Shown here piece by piece: positions 47,955 through 58,327 of a DNA stretch of 64,000 nucleotides. Source of the stretch: Bifidobacterium breve. GTDB lineage: Bacteria; Actinomycetota; Acidimicrobiia; Acidimicrobiales; Ilumatobacteraceae. Below the pieces are notes generated by a model. It did no database searches. It was not told the origin of the DNA and saw nothing but the letters and a program-made list of their open reading frames with translations. Both the position numbers and the translations under genes were made by a program. Numbering within the stretch: the first letter of the stretch is position 1; each line of letters opens with the position of its first letter. The stretch lies in the NCBI GenBank assembly GCA_945893395.1, contig CAMDEC010000001.1, positions 1 through 64,000 of the forward strand, in the 5' to 3' direction.

Positions 47955-48935
47955 TCAAGCGACTGGCGTCAACGGCTTGCGGTCGTTTGCAATTGCTACA
48001 ACGTTGTCGGCCGCCAATCTCGCCATCGCATCGCGGGTCTCGGTGGTTGCTGAACCCAAGTGTGGTATCAACACGACATCATCTCGATCGAGCAACCCTG
48101 CATTGATCTTGGGCTCAAATTCGAAAACATCAAGACCAGCACCTGCAATTTCTTGATTTCGCAGTGCATCAACCAAAGCCTGCTCGTCGACTATCGGCCC
48201 GCGGGCTGTGTTGATCAAAAATGCGGTCTTCTTCATTTTTTCGAATTGGGCTTTGCCGATCAGGTGATGAGTGCTGTCGTTTGATGGACAGTGAATCGAG
48301 ACCACATCGCTCGTCGCCAACAGCTCATCGAATAAAACTTTTTTGGCGCCAAGTTCACTCGCAATTTTCGCGTCGATCTCACTGCGCGAAAAATAAATAA
48401 TCGTCATGCCACACGCCTTTGCCCTACGCGCCGTCGCGATGCCGATCGCCCCCATGCCGACGAGACCCAAAACGCGATTGGTGACGCCAGTACCCAACAT
48501 GTAGTGCATCCCCCACTGCCACGATGTCTTGGCGCGAATCACTCGTTCACCTTCGGCCAATCGGCGCGTAACCATCAAGATCAAAGCCAGCGCGATATCT
48601 GCCGTGGCGTCAGTCAGCACACCAGGAGTGTTGGTGACGGTTACCCCGCGTGCCTTGCACGCCGCAACATCGATGTTGTTGTAACCCACGGCAACATTGC
48701 ATACAGCCTTTAATTGCGACCCGGCCGCATCAAGCAACTCGCCGTCGACCTTCTCGGTGAGTAGCGTCACCAGAATCTCGGCACCCTTGACTTGTTGCAG
48801 CAACTCTTGGCGACTCATCGCGACGTCTTGCGACCATGCGTGCGGATCTAAACCCGCTTTGCGCAAAACCACTAGTCCCGCACTCGGTATTTTTCCGGTT
48901 ACGACGATTCTCGCCGTCACTTTGACGCGACCCAT
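47955..48935 (-). CDS. D-isomer-specific 2-hydroxyacid dehydrogenase (glyoxylate/hydroxypyruvate reductase-like)
   Basis: VCNVAVGYNNIDVAACKARGVTVTNTPGVLTDATADIALALIL; LGLVGMGAIGIATARRAKACGM; LINTARGPIVDEQALVDAL. Confidence 0.93.
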   Translation of the reverse strand: MGRVKVTARIVVTGKIPSAGLVVLRKAGLDPHAWSQDVAMSRQELLQQVKGAEILVTLLTEKVDGELLDAAGSQLKAVCNVAVGYNNIDVAACKARGVTVTNTPGVLTDATADIALALILMVTRRLAEGERVIRAKTSWQWGMHYMLGTGVTNRVLGLVGMGAIGIATARRAKACGMTIIYFSRSEIDAKIASELGAKKVLFDELLATSDVVSIHCPSNDSTHHLIGKAQFEKMKKTAFLINTARGPIVDEQALVDALRNQEIAGAGLDVFEFEPKINAGLLDRDDVVLIPHLGSATTETRDAMARLAADNVVAIANDRKPLTPVA

Positions 48936-50113
48936 TCGGCAAGTCGAGCCAAACCCTTGTCGATTTTGGCGTTATCGATGCCACTATATGCCAGGCGAAT
49001 GTAATTGCCCTTCTCGTCGGGCGTTGGGCGGCCAAAATGTCGGCGGGTACAAAACGACATGCCTGAGTTGTGCAGTGCATCAAGTGCAAAATCGGCAACA
49101 TCTTTATGTCCGGTTCGCTTCATGGTCTCTGTAACTTCTGGGAAAACATAGAAAGCGCTGTTCGGCGTATGCACACGCATACCTGGCACCTTATTGATAC
49201 CCGCAATTGTCGCATCGCGACGCAACTTTAAAACACGCACCAATTCATCCGCGCCAGATTGATCGCCATTGATCGCTTCGACGCCCGCCCACTGCACAAA
49301 CTGGGCCGTGCAGCTTTCTTCGTTGGTATTCAATTTCGAAATTCGATCCACAAGATCGCGCGGACCGATTGCTGCACCAAGTCGCCATCCAGTCATCGCA
49401 AACTTTTTTGAAAATGTGTACAGGATGACCGTGCGATCTTGCATTCCCGCGAGAGACACGATGCTTTTGCTTTCACCCGCGTAACGAATATCAAAGTACG
49501 CTTCGTCGGACAGCACCCAGAGATTGTGCTTGTTGGCCAAATCGGCAAGTGCTTGACGCTCTTGGTCGGTCATTTCGGCCGCCAACGGGTTTTGTTGGTC
49601 GTTGAGAATCAACGCCTTGGTCTTGCTCGTAATCTTTGACTTCAGATAGTCCAAATCGATTTGAAATCCGTTTGGGGTGTCTAGGTATTTGTAAGGCACC
49701 GCCACACCGTCATTGAATTCGATTTGGCTCTCATAAATCGGAAAGCCCGGATTTGGATACAACACTTCGTCACCCGGATTCATCACCGAACGCAAGAATT
49801 TGCCGATCACGGGTTTGCCGCCGGGTTGCACCGCGATGTTCTCGGGTGCAAAAACCACATTGCGTTGCTTGCCGAGACTCTCAGCAAGGGCGAGTCGTAA
49901 TGGCGCGATTCCCGCGTTCGGACAGTAACCAGTCTTGCCTTCAACAACTGCGCGCTGCATTGCGGCCGAGATGTTGGCAGGTGTGGCCAGATTCAAGTCG
50001 CCAAGGTGGAACGGGAAAACTTCGTTGCCTTTTGACGACCAATCAGCTGCAGTCGCGGCAACGGCAAATGCCGTCTCAGTACCCAGACGATCCAATCGAT
50101 TTGCAAGTTTCAT
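48917..50113 (-). CDS. Class I/II PLP-dependent aminotransferase
   Basis: GKTGYCPNAGIAPLRLALAESLG; LYPNPGFPIYESQIEF; TFSKKFAMTGWRLGAAIGP. Start at MKLANRLDR; the ORF-track start runs into the tRNA. Confidence 0.93.
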   Translation of the reverse strand: MKLANRLDRLGTETAFAVAATAADWSSKGNEVFPFHLGDLNLATPANISAAMQRAVVEGKTGYCPNAGIAPLRLALAESLGKQRNVVFAPENIAVQPGGKPVIGKFLRSVMNPGDEVLYPNPGFPIYESQIEFNDGVAVPYKYLDTPNGFQIDLDYLKSKITSKTKALILNDQQNPLAAEMTDQERQALADLANKHNLWVLSDEAYFDIRYAGESKSIVSLAGMQDRTVILYTFSKKFAMTGWRLGAAIGPRDLVDRISKLNTNEESCTAQFVQWAGVEAINGDQSGADELVRVLKLRRDATIAGINKVPGMRVHTPNSAFYVFPEVTETMKRTGHKDVADFALDALHNSGMSFCTRRHFGRPTPDEKGNYIRLAYSGIDNAKIDKGLARLAEWVASK

Positions 50114-50172
50114 GATTTCTCCAAAAAAACTACGTTGCGAAAAGTAAATACTAGACAAAAATAAATAGTTTG

Positions 50173-50247
50173 TCGGGCTGGCGGGATTTGAACCCACGAC
50201 CTCTTGTCCCCCAGACAAGCACGCTAACCAAGCTGCGCCACAGCCCG
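50173..50247 (-). tRNA. tRNA-Pro (anticodon GGG)
   Basis: Reverse complement CGGGCTGTGGCGCAGCTTGGTTAGCGTGCTTGTCTGGGGGACAAGAGGTCGTGGGTTCAAATCCCGCCAGCCCGA: 7-bp acceptor stem, CTTGT-CTGGGGG-ACAAG anticodon arm, GTTCAAATC T-loop; no encoded CCA. Confidence 0.96.
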
Positions 50248-50278
50248 AAACTCAACTATTAACGCCTGTCAAGGTATC

Positions 50279-50542
50279 TCAAATAAACAACGACACAACT
50301 CGCCACGACAAATAGACGATCAGAGCCGCGACCAACAACTTGAAATGCCACGGTGCTTTCTCGTCCTCGCCGGTCGATCTGGCAAGACTTTTGAGATCCA
50401 AATTTTTTGCCGTAACCGTCTGATTTAGGGGTTTACCGTTTATGTTGTTTTGCGGCATGACGCAGCCGCACTTGGGACAATTGCCAGTCGCCGTGAGCGC
50501 ATTGGGCACAAAATATTTGGCACACTCATCACACCACGGCAT
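50279..50542 (-). CDS. Small zinc-ribbon protein with C-terminal TM helix
   Basis: MPWCDECAKYFVPNALTATGNCPKCG...WHFKLLVAALIVYLSWRVVSLFI. Confidence 0.75.
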   Translation of the reverse strand: MPWCDECAKYFVPNALTATGNCPKCGCVMPQNNINGKPLNQTVTAKNLDLKSLARSTGEDEKAPWHFKLLVAALIVYLSWRVVSLFI

Positions 50543-50548
50543 GGTCTG

Positions 50549-51880
50549 CTACTCGGCTCGCTTCCGCACACGAATTTTGATGGGTACTGAACCGAATTCA
50601 AAACCTTCTCGAATCGATCTTTCAAGGTAACGCAAATAAGTTTGTGGCAACTCTTTATTTACGAACAAAGTGAAAGTTGGTGGATCAGACGCACCTTGTA
50701 ACGCATAAAGTACTCGCCCGCCGCTCGGCGCAGGCTGTTGCTGTTGCGCTCGCGCGATAACACGATTGACGTCACGAGTGGGTACGCGTCGGTGATATTG
50801 CTCAATTGAGTCTTGCAAAACCGGTAAAAGTTTTTGCACCCCCTTGCCAGTCAGCGCACTCATCTTGAGAACCGGGGCGTCGCCGACAAAAAATAATTTT
50901 CGGCCGATTTCAATGTCGATATCGGCTCTCTGATCTGCATTGAGAATCTCCCACTTGTTCAAGACAACGACCACAGGGCTCCCCGACGCGTCAATTCTCT
51001 CTGCGAGTCTTTGGTCTTGACTTGTGATGCCTTCGGTCGCATCAATGACTAATAGAGCAATATCTGATTCGTCCACGGCTCGGAGTGCGCGAACAAACGA
51101 ATAATATTCGGTCGAATCATCCACGCGACTGCGTCGCCGCATTCCGGCTGTGTCGACAAATGTGATCGGACCATCGGGTGTTTGTACGACGGTGTCAATC
51201 GAATCGCGCGTCGTGCCAGGCATGTCATGCACAACAGACCGGTCTTGACCAACAAGTCGGTTGAACAATGTGCTCTTGCCAACATTGGGTCGACCGACGA
51301 TAGAAACTCGGGGAACGCCGGGCGTACGGTTGACATCGTTACGATCAGGCTTCAATATTTCTTGATCATCGCCGTCTCGTCGAGGCAGTCGAATCAAAAT
51401 TTCGTCGAGTACATCGCCGGCTTTACGACCGTGCAGCGCCGAAACAGGGTACGGATCACCCAAACCCAACGAGAGAAACTCCCACTTATCAAACTCACGC
51501 TTGTCGGTGTCGACTTTGTTTGAAATCACGAGCACTTCTTTGCCGCTGGTGCGCAACCATTTCGCCATCGCTTGATCGTTGTCGAGTACACCAGCGGTCG
51601 AATCAACTACAAACAAAACGAGATCGGCCTGTTTCACGGCCGATTCGACCTGTCGGCTAACTTTGGTGTCAAGATCGCTTCCACCTGGCATCCAGCCACC
51701 GGTATCCACAACATTGAAATGACGACCTTGCCACTCGACTTGACGCTCGAAGCGATCTCGAGTCACGCCAGGCTGATCCTGCACGATTGCGACTTGAGAC
51801 CCCATAAAGCGATTGAACAGTGTGCTCTTACCGACATTTGGGCGTCCGACGATGACAACAGTTGCAAGGTTCGATGTCAC
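50549..51880 (-). CDS. der: Ribosome biogenesis GTPase Der (EngA), two tandem G domains
   Basis: VIVGRPNVGKSTLFNRF and VSIVGRPNVGKSTLFNRLVGQDRSVVHDMPGTTRD. Confidence 0.96.
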   Translation of the reverse strand: MTSNLATVVIVGRPNVGKSTLFNRFMGSQVAIVQDQPGVTRDRFERQVEWQGRHFNVVDTGGWMPGGSDLDTKVSRQVESAVKQADLVLFVVDSTAGVLDNDQAMAKWLRTSGKEVLVISNKVDTDKREFDKWEFLSLGLGDPYPVSALHGRKAGDVLDEILIRLPRRDGDDQEILKPDRNDVNRTPGVPRVSIVGRPNVGKSTLFNRLVGQDRSVVHDMPGTTRDSIDTVVQTPDGPITFVDTAGMRRRSRVDDSTEYYSFVRALRAVDESDIALLVIDATEGITSQDQRLAERIDASGSPVVVVLNKWEILNADQRADIDIEIGRKLFFVGDAPVLKMSALTGKGVQKLLPVLQDSIEQYHRRVPTRDVNRVIARAQQQQPAPSGGRVLYALQGASDPPTFTLFVNKELPQTYLRYLERSIREGFEFGSVPIKIRVRKRAE

Positions 51881-51924
51881 ATTTATCAGTTTATCTTTAC
51901 ATCTTCGAGGTAATCTTCGAAGCG

Positions 51925-52962
51925 GTGAATAACGTCGAAAAAATTATTCTTGCATCACCTCGAGGTTTCTGCGCGGGAGTCGAAATGGCGATCAAAGCGC
52001 TCGCATGGATGGTGCGCACATTTGAAGCACCCGTTTACTGCTACCACGAGATCGTGCACAACAAAATTGTGGTGGATCGCTTCAAGAATCTGGGGGTTAT
52101 TTTCGTGGATGATTTAAGCGAAATACCAACAGGGCGCCCGATCATGCTTTCTGCCCATGGCTCGGCACCCCAAGTCGTGCAACAAGCAAAAGCGAAAGGT
52201 AGCTATGTCGTCGATTCAGTTTGTCCCCTGGTGACCAAAGTGCATCATGAAGTTAAGACGCGCGCTTCGAAGGGCTTTCATATCATCTACATCGGACACG
52301 ACGGACACGAAGAAGCTGTCGGCACGATGGCTGTTGCCCCAGATTCAATTACACGAGTAGAGTCACTTGACGAGGTCGCAGCGCTACCGAATCTTGTCGA
52401 ACCAGTCGCAATCTTGGCGCAGACGACGCTTTCACATCGCGACTGGAAAGATGTCGCCGATGCGGTGAAAATTAAGTTTCCAGAAGTTTGGTCGCCGGGC
52501 AAGAGCGACCTGTGTTTTGCTACCACCAACCGCCAAGGTGCATTGATGAAGATCGCCGAACAGTGTGATGCGATTATTGTCATCGGTTCAGACAACTCAT
52601 CGAACACCCGCGCGCTCGAGAAATTGGCGCGCGAGGTCGGGTGCAAAAATGTTTACCGAGTCAACGATGTCTCTGAACTGCCAAAATCGATTCACGGTGT
52701 AGTCGGTATCACTGCTGGTGCTTCTGCCCCAGAAGAGCTCGTTTCACAAATTATTCGCGTGCTTGCACCAAAACAAGGCGTAGAAGAAATCAGAATCGCC
52801 CAAGAAGACGAATATTTTCCGCCACCGCGGCATATTCGTCAATTACAAGTTGCGGTCGAAACAACGGCGACGACGATGCTGGGCGGCGCACTTGCTAATC
52901 GCAAAATTGTGGACGATCGCAAACTCGCCGCGAGCACGGTGCTTGCACTGCTCGCAAACTAA
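51925..52962 (+). CDS. ispH: 4-hydroxy-3-methylbut-2-enyl diphosphate reductase
   Basis: ILASPRGFCAGVEMAIKAL; YCYHEIVHNKIVVDRFKNLGVIFVDDL; DSVCPLVTKVHHE; GSDNSSNTRAL. Confidence 0.96.
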   Translation: MNNVEKIILASPRGFCAGVEMAIKALAWMVRTFEAPVYCYHEIVHNKIVVDRFKNLGVIFVDDLSEIPTGRPIMLSAHGSAPQVVQQAKAKGSYVVDSVCPLVTKVHHEVKTRASKGFHIIYIGHDGHEEAVGTMAVAPDSITRVESLDEVAALPNLVEPVAILAQTTLSHRDWKDVADAVKIKFPEVWSPGKSDLCFATTNRQGALMKIAEQCDAIIVIGSDNSSNTRALEKLAREVGCKNVYRVNDVSELPKSIHGVVGITAGASAPEELVSQIIRVLAPKQGVEEIRIAQEDEYFPPPRHIRQLQVAVETTATTMLGGALANRKIVDDRKLAASTVLALLAN

Positions 52963-52998
52963 ATATTGGCGCTGTTAATTTCGCGGTGAAGCTTGCTG

Positions 52999-54204
52999 CT
53001 AGTTGCGCGGTACTTCGTGCCAGGGCTTATCGCGATCGACACGAACATCCCCGGGCAGGCCTAATACTCGTTCGCCGAGAATATTTTTCATTACCTCGGT
53101 CGTTCCACCTTCGATGCTGTTGGCTCGGCTACGTAAAAACGCCTTAGGTACTGAGTCAAAACTCATCGCTGTTTCAGGTCGAACCATCGCGTAACTTCCA
53201 TACAACATGCCATTGGCGCCAAGTAGATCTACACAAAATTCGTAAGTGTCTTTGTTCAATTCGGCGCTAGCTACTTTGCCGATCGAACCTTCAGGACCGG
53301 GAGTGCCCATGCGACGGTTTTGGCCTGCGCGAATGTTCGTCAATCGTAAAACCTCTGCCTTGATCCAAAGTTTCATCAACTCATCTTTTGTCGCCGGCGA
53401 TTGTTGGTCACTCGGCAACGACTGCCAGATTTTTATTGCTTCACGAATCGGGCCGGTTGCCTTGCGCGGTATCGCACCGCCAATTGCGACGCGCTCGTTC
53501 ATCAAAGTTGTCAGACTCACTCGCCAACCATCCCCTGCACCACCTAGAGTGTCGGCGACTGGCACATGAACATCGGTGAAATAAACCTCATTGAACTCTG
53601 CTTCGCCAGTCATTTGTCGCAATGGTCGCACTTCAACACCAGATGCATGCATATCGACAACCACAGCCGTCAATCCGGCGTGCTTGACTGCTTGAGGGTC
53701 GGTACGAACAACTAACAACCCGAGTTTTGAAAGATGCGCAAGCGTCGTCCAAACCTTTTGTCCGTTGACAATCCACTCGTCGCCGTCACGCACACCTTTT
53801 GCCGACAAACCTGCGAAGTCCGAGCCAGAGCCTGGCTCAGAAAACAATTGGCACCAAATTTCTTCGCCAGTAAACAGCGGTCGCAGATATCTTTGCTTCT
53901 GCGCGTCAGTGCCCCACTGTGCGATCGTCGGTGCGCACATGCCGTAGCCGATTGGATTGCGTGCGTAACTCGACGGGCCGTTCGCTGCTGCGATTGATTC
54001 GTTGACAGTTTTTTGATGTTTTGGCGACGCACCCAGTCCGCCGTTGCCAACTGAAAAATGAACCCAAGCCAGTCCGGCGTCGAATTGTGCGCCCAAAAAC
54101 TCAGCCGGCTTCGTTTTGCTCGGTGGATAATTTGCGATCAGCGATTCAACTAGCGCGCCAATCTCATTTTCAGTGACAATGTTTTCGGTCTCCACTACGG
54201 CCAT
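52999..54204 (-). CDS. Acyl-CoA dehydrogenase family protein
   Basis: GTDAQKQRYLRPLFTGEEIWCQLFSEPGSGSDFAGLSAKGVRDGDEWIVNGQKVWTTLAH; SIEGGTTEVMKNILGERVLGLP. Confidence 0.94.
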   Translation of the reverse strand: MAVVETENIVTENEIGALVESLIANYPPSKTKPAEFLGAQFDAGLAWVHFSVGNGGLGASPKHQKTVNESIAAANGPSSYARNPIGYGMCAPTIAQWGTDAQKQRYLRPLFTGEEIWCQLFSEPGSGSDFAGLSAKGVRDGDEWIVNGQKVWTTLAHLSKLGLLVVRTDPQAVKHAGLTAVVVDMHASGVEVRPLRQMTGEAEFNEVYFTDVHVPVADTLGGAGDGWRVSLTTLMNERVAIGGAIPRKATGPIREAIKIWQSLPSDQQSPATKDELMKLWIKAEVLRLTNIRAGQNRRMGTPGPEGSIGKVASAELNKDTYEFCVDLLGANGMLYGSYAMVRPETAMSFDSVPKAFLRSRANSIEGGTTEVMKNILGERVLGLPGDVRVDRDKPWHEVPRN

Positions 54205-54275
54205 GATTGCTCTAACTTACAATGCTGGCGTGAATTTCTCGTAGTTGGCAATATCTAAACCAAACCGACTAGTTT

Positions 54276-55835
54276 TTGAATATGTTCCCCGGTGCAATCG
54301 CCATTGATGCGCCAGACAGACCAGCCGTGATCATGGCGACAACCGGTCAAGTCATCACATTTAAAGAGCTCGACGAGGGGGCTAATCGCCTAAGCCAAGT
54401 TTTGCGAAATGCTGGTCTAAAGACTGGCGACCACATTGCTTTCTGTCTTGAAAATCATCCGCGATATTTCGAAATTTTGTGGGGTTGCCACTATGCAGGT
54501 CTGATCTACACGGCATGCTCCTCGCGCTTGACGACCGACGAACTCAGTTACATCATTAACGACTGTGGCGCGAAGGCTTTCATCACGAGTAAATATAAAA
54601 CCGACCAAGCGGCAGACGTTTTAAACACGACACCGAATGTCTCGTTGCGATTAATGCTCGACGGCACAATTGACGGCTACGACTCGTACGAGACTGCCGT
54701 GGCCAAAGCGCCAGCAAATGGACTCGAGAACCGGGTTGACGGCGTTGACATGCTCTACTCAAGTGGCACCACCGGACGACCGAAAGGCATCAAACTTGGC
54801 TTGGCGATGACGCCAGTTGGCACGGCGACTGGCTTGGGCACATTGTGCTCGATGCTTTTCGGTATCGACAAAGATTCGATCTATCTTTCGCCCGCTCCGC
54901 TTTATCATGCAGCACCGTTGCGATTCACGATGACGACGCACCGCTTGGGTGGCACAACAATCATCATGGAGCACTTTGACGCGGAAGAATATTTACGGCT
55001 CGTCGCCAAACATAAGGTCACACATTCGCAACTCGTGCCGACGATGTTCGTGCGAATGCTCAAACTCGACGAGAGTGTTCGAAAGCAATTCGACACTTCA
55101 AGTCTCAAGTGCGCGATTCATGCCGCTGCTCCTTGTCCAATCGAAGTAAAAAAGAAGATGATTGATTGGTGGGGACCAATAATTCACGAATACTACGCGG
55201 GTAGCGAAGGCAACGGCTTCGTATATTGCAATTCAGACCAATGGCTCGCTCACCCAGGCACGGTTGGTGTGGCGATTAACGCAACCGTGCATATTTGTGG
55301 CGACGACGGCGCCGAGTTGCCATTGAACGAACCTGGCACCATCTTTTTCGAAAGCGTCGTCGACTTTGAATATCACAACGATCCTGAGAAGACCAAAAGT
55401 TCGCGCGACCCGCTTGGGCGTGGCTGGACGACACTCGGCGACGTCGGCTATCTCGACAAAGACAACTTCTTGTATCTGACCGACCGCAAGGCGTTCATGA
55501 TTATTTCTGGCGGCGTGAACATCTATCCGCAGGAGTCAGAAAATATTTTGATCAACCATCCAAAAGTTATCGACGTCGCCGTATTTGGCGTGCCCAACGA
55601 CGAGTTTGGTGAAGAAGTCAAGGCGATTGTGCAACCAGTGACGATGCCAAAGACGCCACAAGAGGCGCTTGAACTAGAACGAGAACTAAAGGCTTTTTGT
55701 CGTGCTTCGCTCGCTGATCTTAAATGCCCGAGATCGATCGACTTTCGCCCAGATCTACCTCGACATCCGACGGGCAAACTCTATAAGCGTCTGCTCAAAG
55801 ACGAATATTGGAAGAACTCGGGCCGTGCAATTTAA
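54276..55835 (+). CDS. AMP-dependent acyl-CoA synthetase (start possibly ATG 54282)
   Basis: DMLYSSGTTGRPKGIKLG; HEYYAGSEGNGF; GWTTLGDVGYLDKDNFLYLTDRKAFMIISGGVNIYPQE. Confidence 0.94.
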   Translation: MNMFPGAIAIDAPDRPAVIMATTGQVITFKELDEGANRLSQVLRNAGLKTGDHIAFCLENHPRYFEILWGCHYAGLIYTACSSRLTTDELSYIINDCGAKAFITSKYKTDQAADVLNTTPNVSLRLMLDGTIDGYDSYETAVAKAPANGLENRVDGVDMLYSSGTTGRPKGIKLGLAMTPVGTATGLGTLCSMLFGIDKDSIYLSPAPLYHAAPLRFTMTTHRLGGTTIIMEHFDAEEYLRLVAKHKVTHSQLVPTMFVRMLKLDESVRKQFDTSSLKCAIHAAAPCPIEVKKKMIDWWGPIIHEYYAGSEGNGFVYCNSDQWLAHPGTVGVAINATVHICGDDGAELPLNEPGTIFFESVVDFEYHNDPEKTKSSRDPLGRGWTTLGDVGYLDKDNFLYLTDRKAFMIISGGVNIYPQESENILINHPKVIDVAVFGVPNDEFGEEVKAIVQPVTMPKTPQEALELERELKAFCRASLADLKCPRSIDFRPDLPRHPTGKLYKRLLKDEYWKNSGRAI

Positions 55836-55863
55836 TTTTGTGCGGATGTTTAGCTAACCCGTC

Positions 55864-56619
55864 ATGCGACATCCATTTCTTAAGCACAACACACCACTCG
55901 CTTTTGCCCACCGTGGTGGCGCAAGTGACGCTCCTGAAAACACGATGCCGGCTTTTCAGCGGGCGATCGATCTGGGGTATATATATTTAGAGACAGACGT
56001 ACATGCCACCAAAGACGGCGTGCTACTCGCGTTTCATGACGACGACCTGTCGCGCACTTGCGGTCGACCGGGTTTGATCAGCGAACTCAATTACGCCGAG
56101 ATCAAAGACGCCCGAGTCAGAGGCACCGAGCCGATACCGTTACTAGAAGATTTGATAGCTGCTTGGCCACACGCTCATATCAATATTGACTGCAAGTCAG
56201 ATCAGGCATTATCACCACTCACCGAGCGATTGGCACGGGGCGATGTTTTCGACCGGGTTTGCATTGGTTCGTTCAGTGACAAACGACTTAACAGTTTGCG
56301 TGAACAATTTGGTGAGAAACTTTGCACCTCAATGGGTCCAAGAGATGTAACGAAACTGCGCCTGGGCAGTTGGGTGCGACGTTCCGGCAAGTTTCACAAC
56401 ATTCACGCGGCTCAAGTTCCTGTCAGTCAGGGACCATTGACTATTGTCGATAAATCGTTCATCCAGGCCGCCCATAATGCTGAGATTCAAGTTCATGTGT
56501 GGACGATCGACGAACCTGACGAGATGGAATACCTCTTGAATTTAGGGGTCGATGGGATCATGACCGATAAACCGCTCGTACTCAAGCAAATTTTGCAAAA
56601 GAAAAATCTCTGGCATTAG
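55864..56619 (+). CDS. Glycerophosphodiester phosphodiesterase
   Basis: LAFAHRGGASDAPENTMPAFQRAIDLGYIYLETDVHATKDGVLLAFHDDDLSRTCGRPG. Confidence 0.92.
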   Translation: MRHPFLKHNTPLAFAHRGGASDAPENTMPAFQRAIDLGYIYLETDVHATKDGVLLAFHDDDLSRTCGRPGLISELNYAEIKDARVRGTEPIPLLEDLIAAWPHAHINIDCKSDQALSPLTERLARGDVFDRVCIGSFSDKRLNSLREQFGEKLCTSMGPRDVTKLRLGSWVRRSGKFHNIHAAQVPVSQGPLTIVDKSFIQAAHNAEIQVHVWTIDEPDEMEYLLNLGVDGIMTDKPLVLKQILQKKNLWH

Positions 56620-56690
56620 CCAAATGGATGATCGTTACGAATAGATTGTTTGAGTGACTCCTGCGAGGATGCGGCTCAGCCGACGCTTCG

Positions 56691-57467
56691 GTGAACTCCA
56701 ACACGCCTAACCCCTTCATGCATCGCTCGGGACCATCCTTGGTCGCTGCTGATGACATCTGTTTGACATTTCCAGACTCAACCGAAGTGCTCCGCAATGT
56801 CACCTTGCAGATTGCTCACCATGAATTTGTGGCACTCGTCGGGCCAAGCGGTTGTGGCAAATCGACACTGCTTCGCCTGCTCAGTGGGCTTGAGCAGCCA
56901 ACTAGCGGTTCACTCGTGACACCAAGTCAAGACATCGGCTTTGTATTTCAAGACTCAACTCTGCTTCCCTGGCGCACGACACTACGCAACATAGAAACCC
57001 TGCTTGAATTGCGCGGAGTCGGGGCCACAGAACGCAAAGATAGAGCCCAACGAGCACTCGCATCCGTAGGACTGAGCGATAGCGGCCACAAGTTCCCCCG
57101 ACAACTTTCGGGAGGAATGAAGATGCGTGCCTCACTCGCACGCACGCTGCTCACTGATCCGAGTCTGCTCTTGCTCGATGAACCTTTTGCTGCAGTCGAC
57201 GAATTTACCCGCGAGTCGCTTAATGATGATCTACTCGCGCTCTTTGCTTCATCGAAATTTGCGGCAGTATTTGTCACTCACTCAATCGCCGAGGCCGTCT
57301 TTTTATCACAACGCGTCGTCATTATGTCGCCACGGCCAGCAACTATCGTCCATCAAGTAGAAGTCCCCTTTGAATATCCTCGAGAACCTTCTCTTCGTTA
57401 CAGTGCCGAATTTGCAACCTACTGTGGCGAAATTGCGTCGGTCTTAAGAGAGATGCAGACATCATGA
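56691..57467 (+). CDS. ABC transporter ATP-binding protein (SsuB/TauB/ThiZ-type)
   Basis: LVGPSGCGKSTLLRLLSGLEQPTSG; QLSGGMKMRASLARTLLTDPSLLLLDEPFAAVDEFTRESL. Confidence 0.95.
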   Translation: MNSNTPNPFMHRSGPSLVAADDICLTFPDSTEVLRNVTLQIAHHEFVALVGPSGCGKSTLLRLLSGLEQPTSGSLVTPSQDIGFVFQDSTLLPWRTTLRNIETLLELRGVGATERKDRAQRALASVGLSDSGHKFPRQLSGGMKMRASLARTLLTDPSLLLLDEPFAAVDEFTRESLNDDLLALFASSKFAAVFVTHSIAEAVFLSQRVVIMSPRPATIVHQVEVPFEYPREPSLRYSAEFATYCGEIASVLREMQTS

Positions 57468-58300
57468 CAACAAGGCAAGCGTCGCCCAAATCGACGAAAA
57501 ATGTGACCAGCGATTTCGTCAAGCGTTTCCTAGGTCAAGCAATTGTTCTGATTTTGTTCCTATTGGGATGGTATGCGCTCGCCTACGGCCTAGAGAATAA
57601 TTTTTCCCCTGCTTCAAATACGCCAATGATTATTCCTCCGCCACACCGGCTCTTTGAAGACGTTCACGGCATTGTTCGCACCAAGATTTTGATTGCGTTT
57701 TGGATCTCGCTGAAAACATCTCTTATCGGGCTAACGCTTTCAATCGGTATTGGACTCACACTCGGAGTGTTGATGGCGCAGGCCAAATGGCTTGAGCGAT
57801 CACTCTGGCCCTACCTCATCGCATTACAGGTGACACCGATAATCGCAATAGTTCCGCTCATGATCAAACTAGTTGGATCCAATTTTGCAGCCAGAGTTTT
57901 GGTCACCGTGATTATTTCACTTTTCCCCATCGTTTCCAACACGCTTTTTGGAATTCAATCAACCCCCAAAAACATGCACGACCTTTTTACTCTGCACAAG
58001 GCGAGCCGCTTCACGCGATTAATTAAGCTTCAATTACCCGCAGCGAGCCCAGCCATCTTTGGTGGTCTGCGCATTTCAGCAGGTCTGGCAGTGATAGGTG
58101 CAATTGTTGGTGACTTTTTCTTTGCCAAAGGTGACCCTGGACTGGGCAAACTGATCACACAATTTTTTCTAAACAGTCAGGCTGGTGCGATGTTTGTCAC
58201 AGCGCTGGCTGCAACTGTGTTGGGTCTTATCTCTTTTGCTATTTTCGGTATAGTAAATAATTGGGCAGTAAACAGATGGTACGAAGGCTCAATTTACTAA
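57464..58300 (+). CDS. ABC transporter permease (BPD/SsuC-type)
   Basis: IPPPHRLFEDV; LQVTPIIAIVPLMIKLVGSNFAARVLVTVIISLFPIVSNTLFGIQ; LQLPAASPAIFGGLRISAGLAVIGAIVGDFF. Confidence 0.94.
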   Translation: MTTRQASPKSTKNVTSDFVKRFLGQAIVLILFLLGWYALAYGLENNFSPASNTPMIIPPPHRLFEDVHGIVRTKILIAFWISLKTSLIGLTLSIGIGLTLGVLMAQAKWLERSLWPYLIALQVTPIIAIVPLMIKLVGSNFAARVLVTVIISLFPIVSNTLFGIQSTPKNMHDLFTLHKASRFTRLIKLQLPAASPAIFGGLRISAGLAVIGAIVGDFFFAKGDPGLGKLITQFFLNSQAGAMFVTALAATVLGLISFAIFGIVNNWAVNRWYEGSIY

Positions 58301-58327
58301 TCCCGATAAATTGGAGAGCACATAACC

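Noticed and set aside
50114-50218. N-terminal extension of the aminotransferase ORF
   Set aside because: Runs through the tRNA-Pro gene (SGGQEVVGSNPASPT is a translated tRNA); true start is MKLANRLDR at 50113.
56620-56690. Possible riboswitch upstream of the ABC transporter (CTGCGAGGATGCGGCTCAGCCGACGC)
   Set aside because: Only short imperfect pairing; no match by eye to TPP, FMN, guanidine or SAH consensus. A covariance-model scan would settle it.
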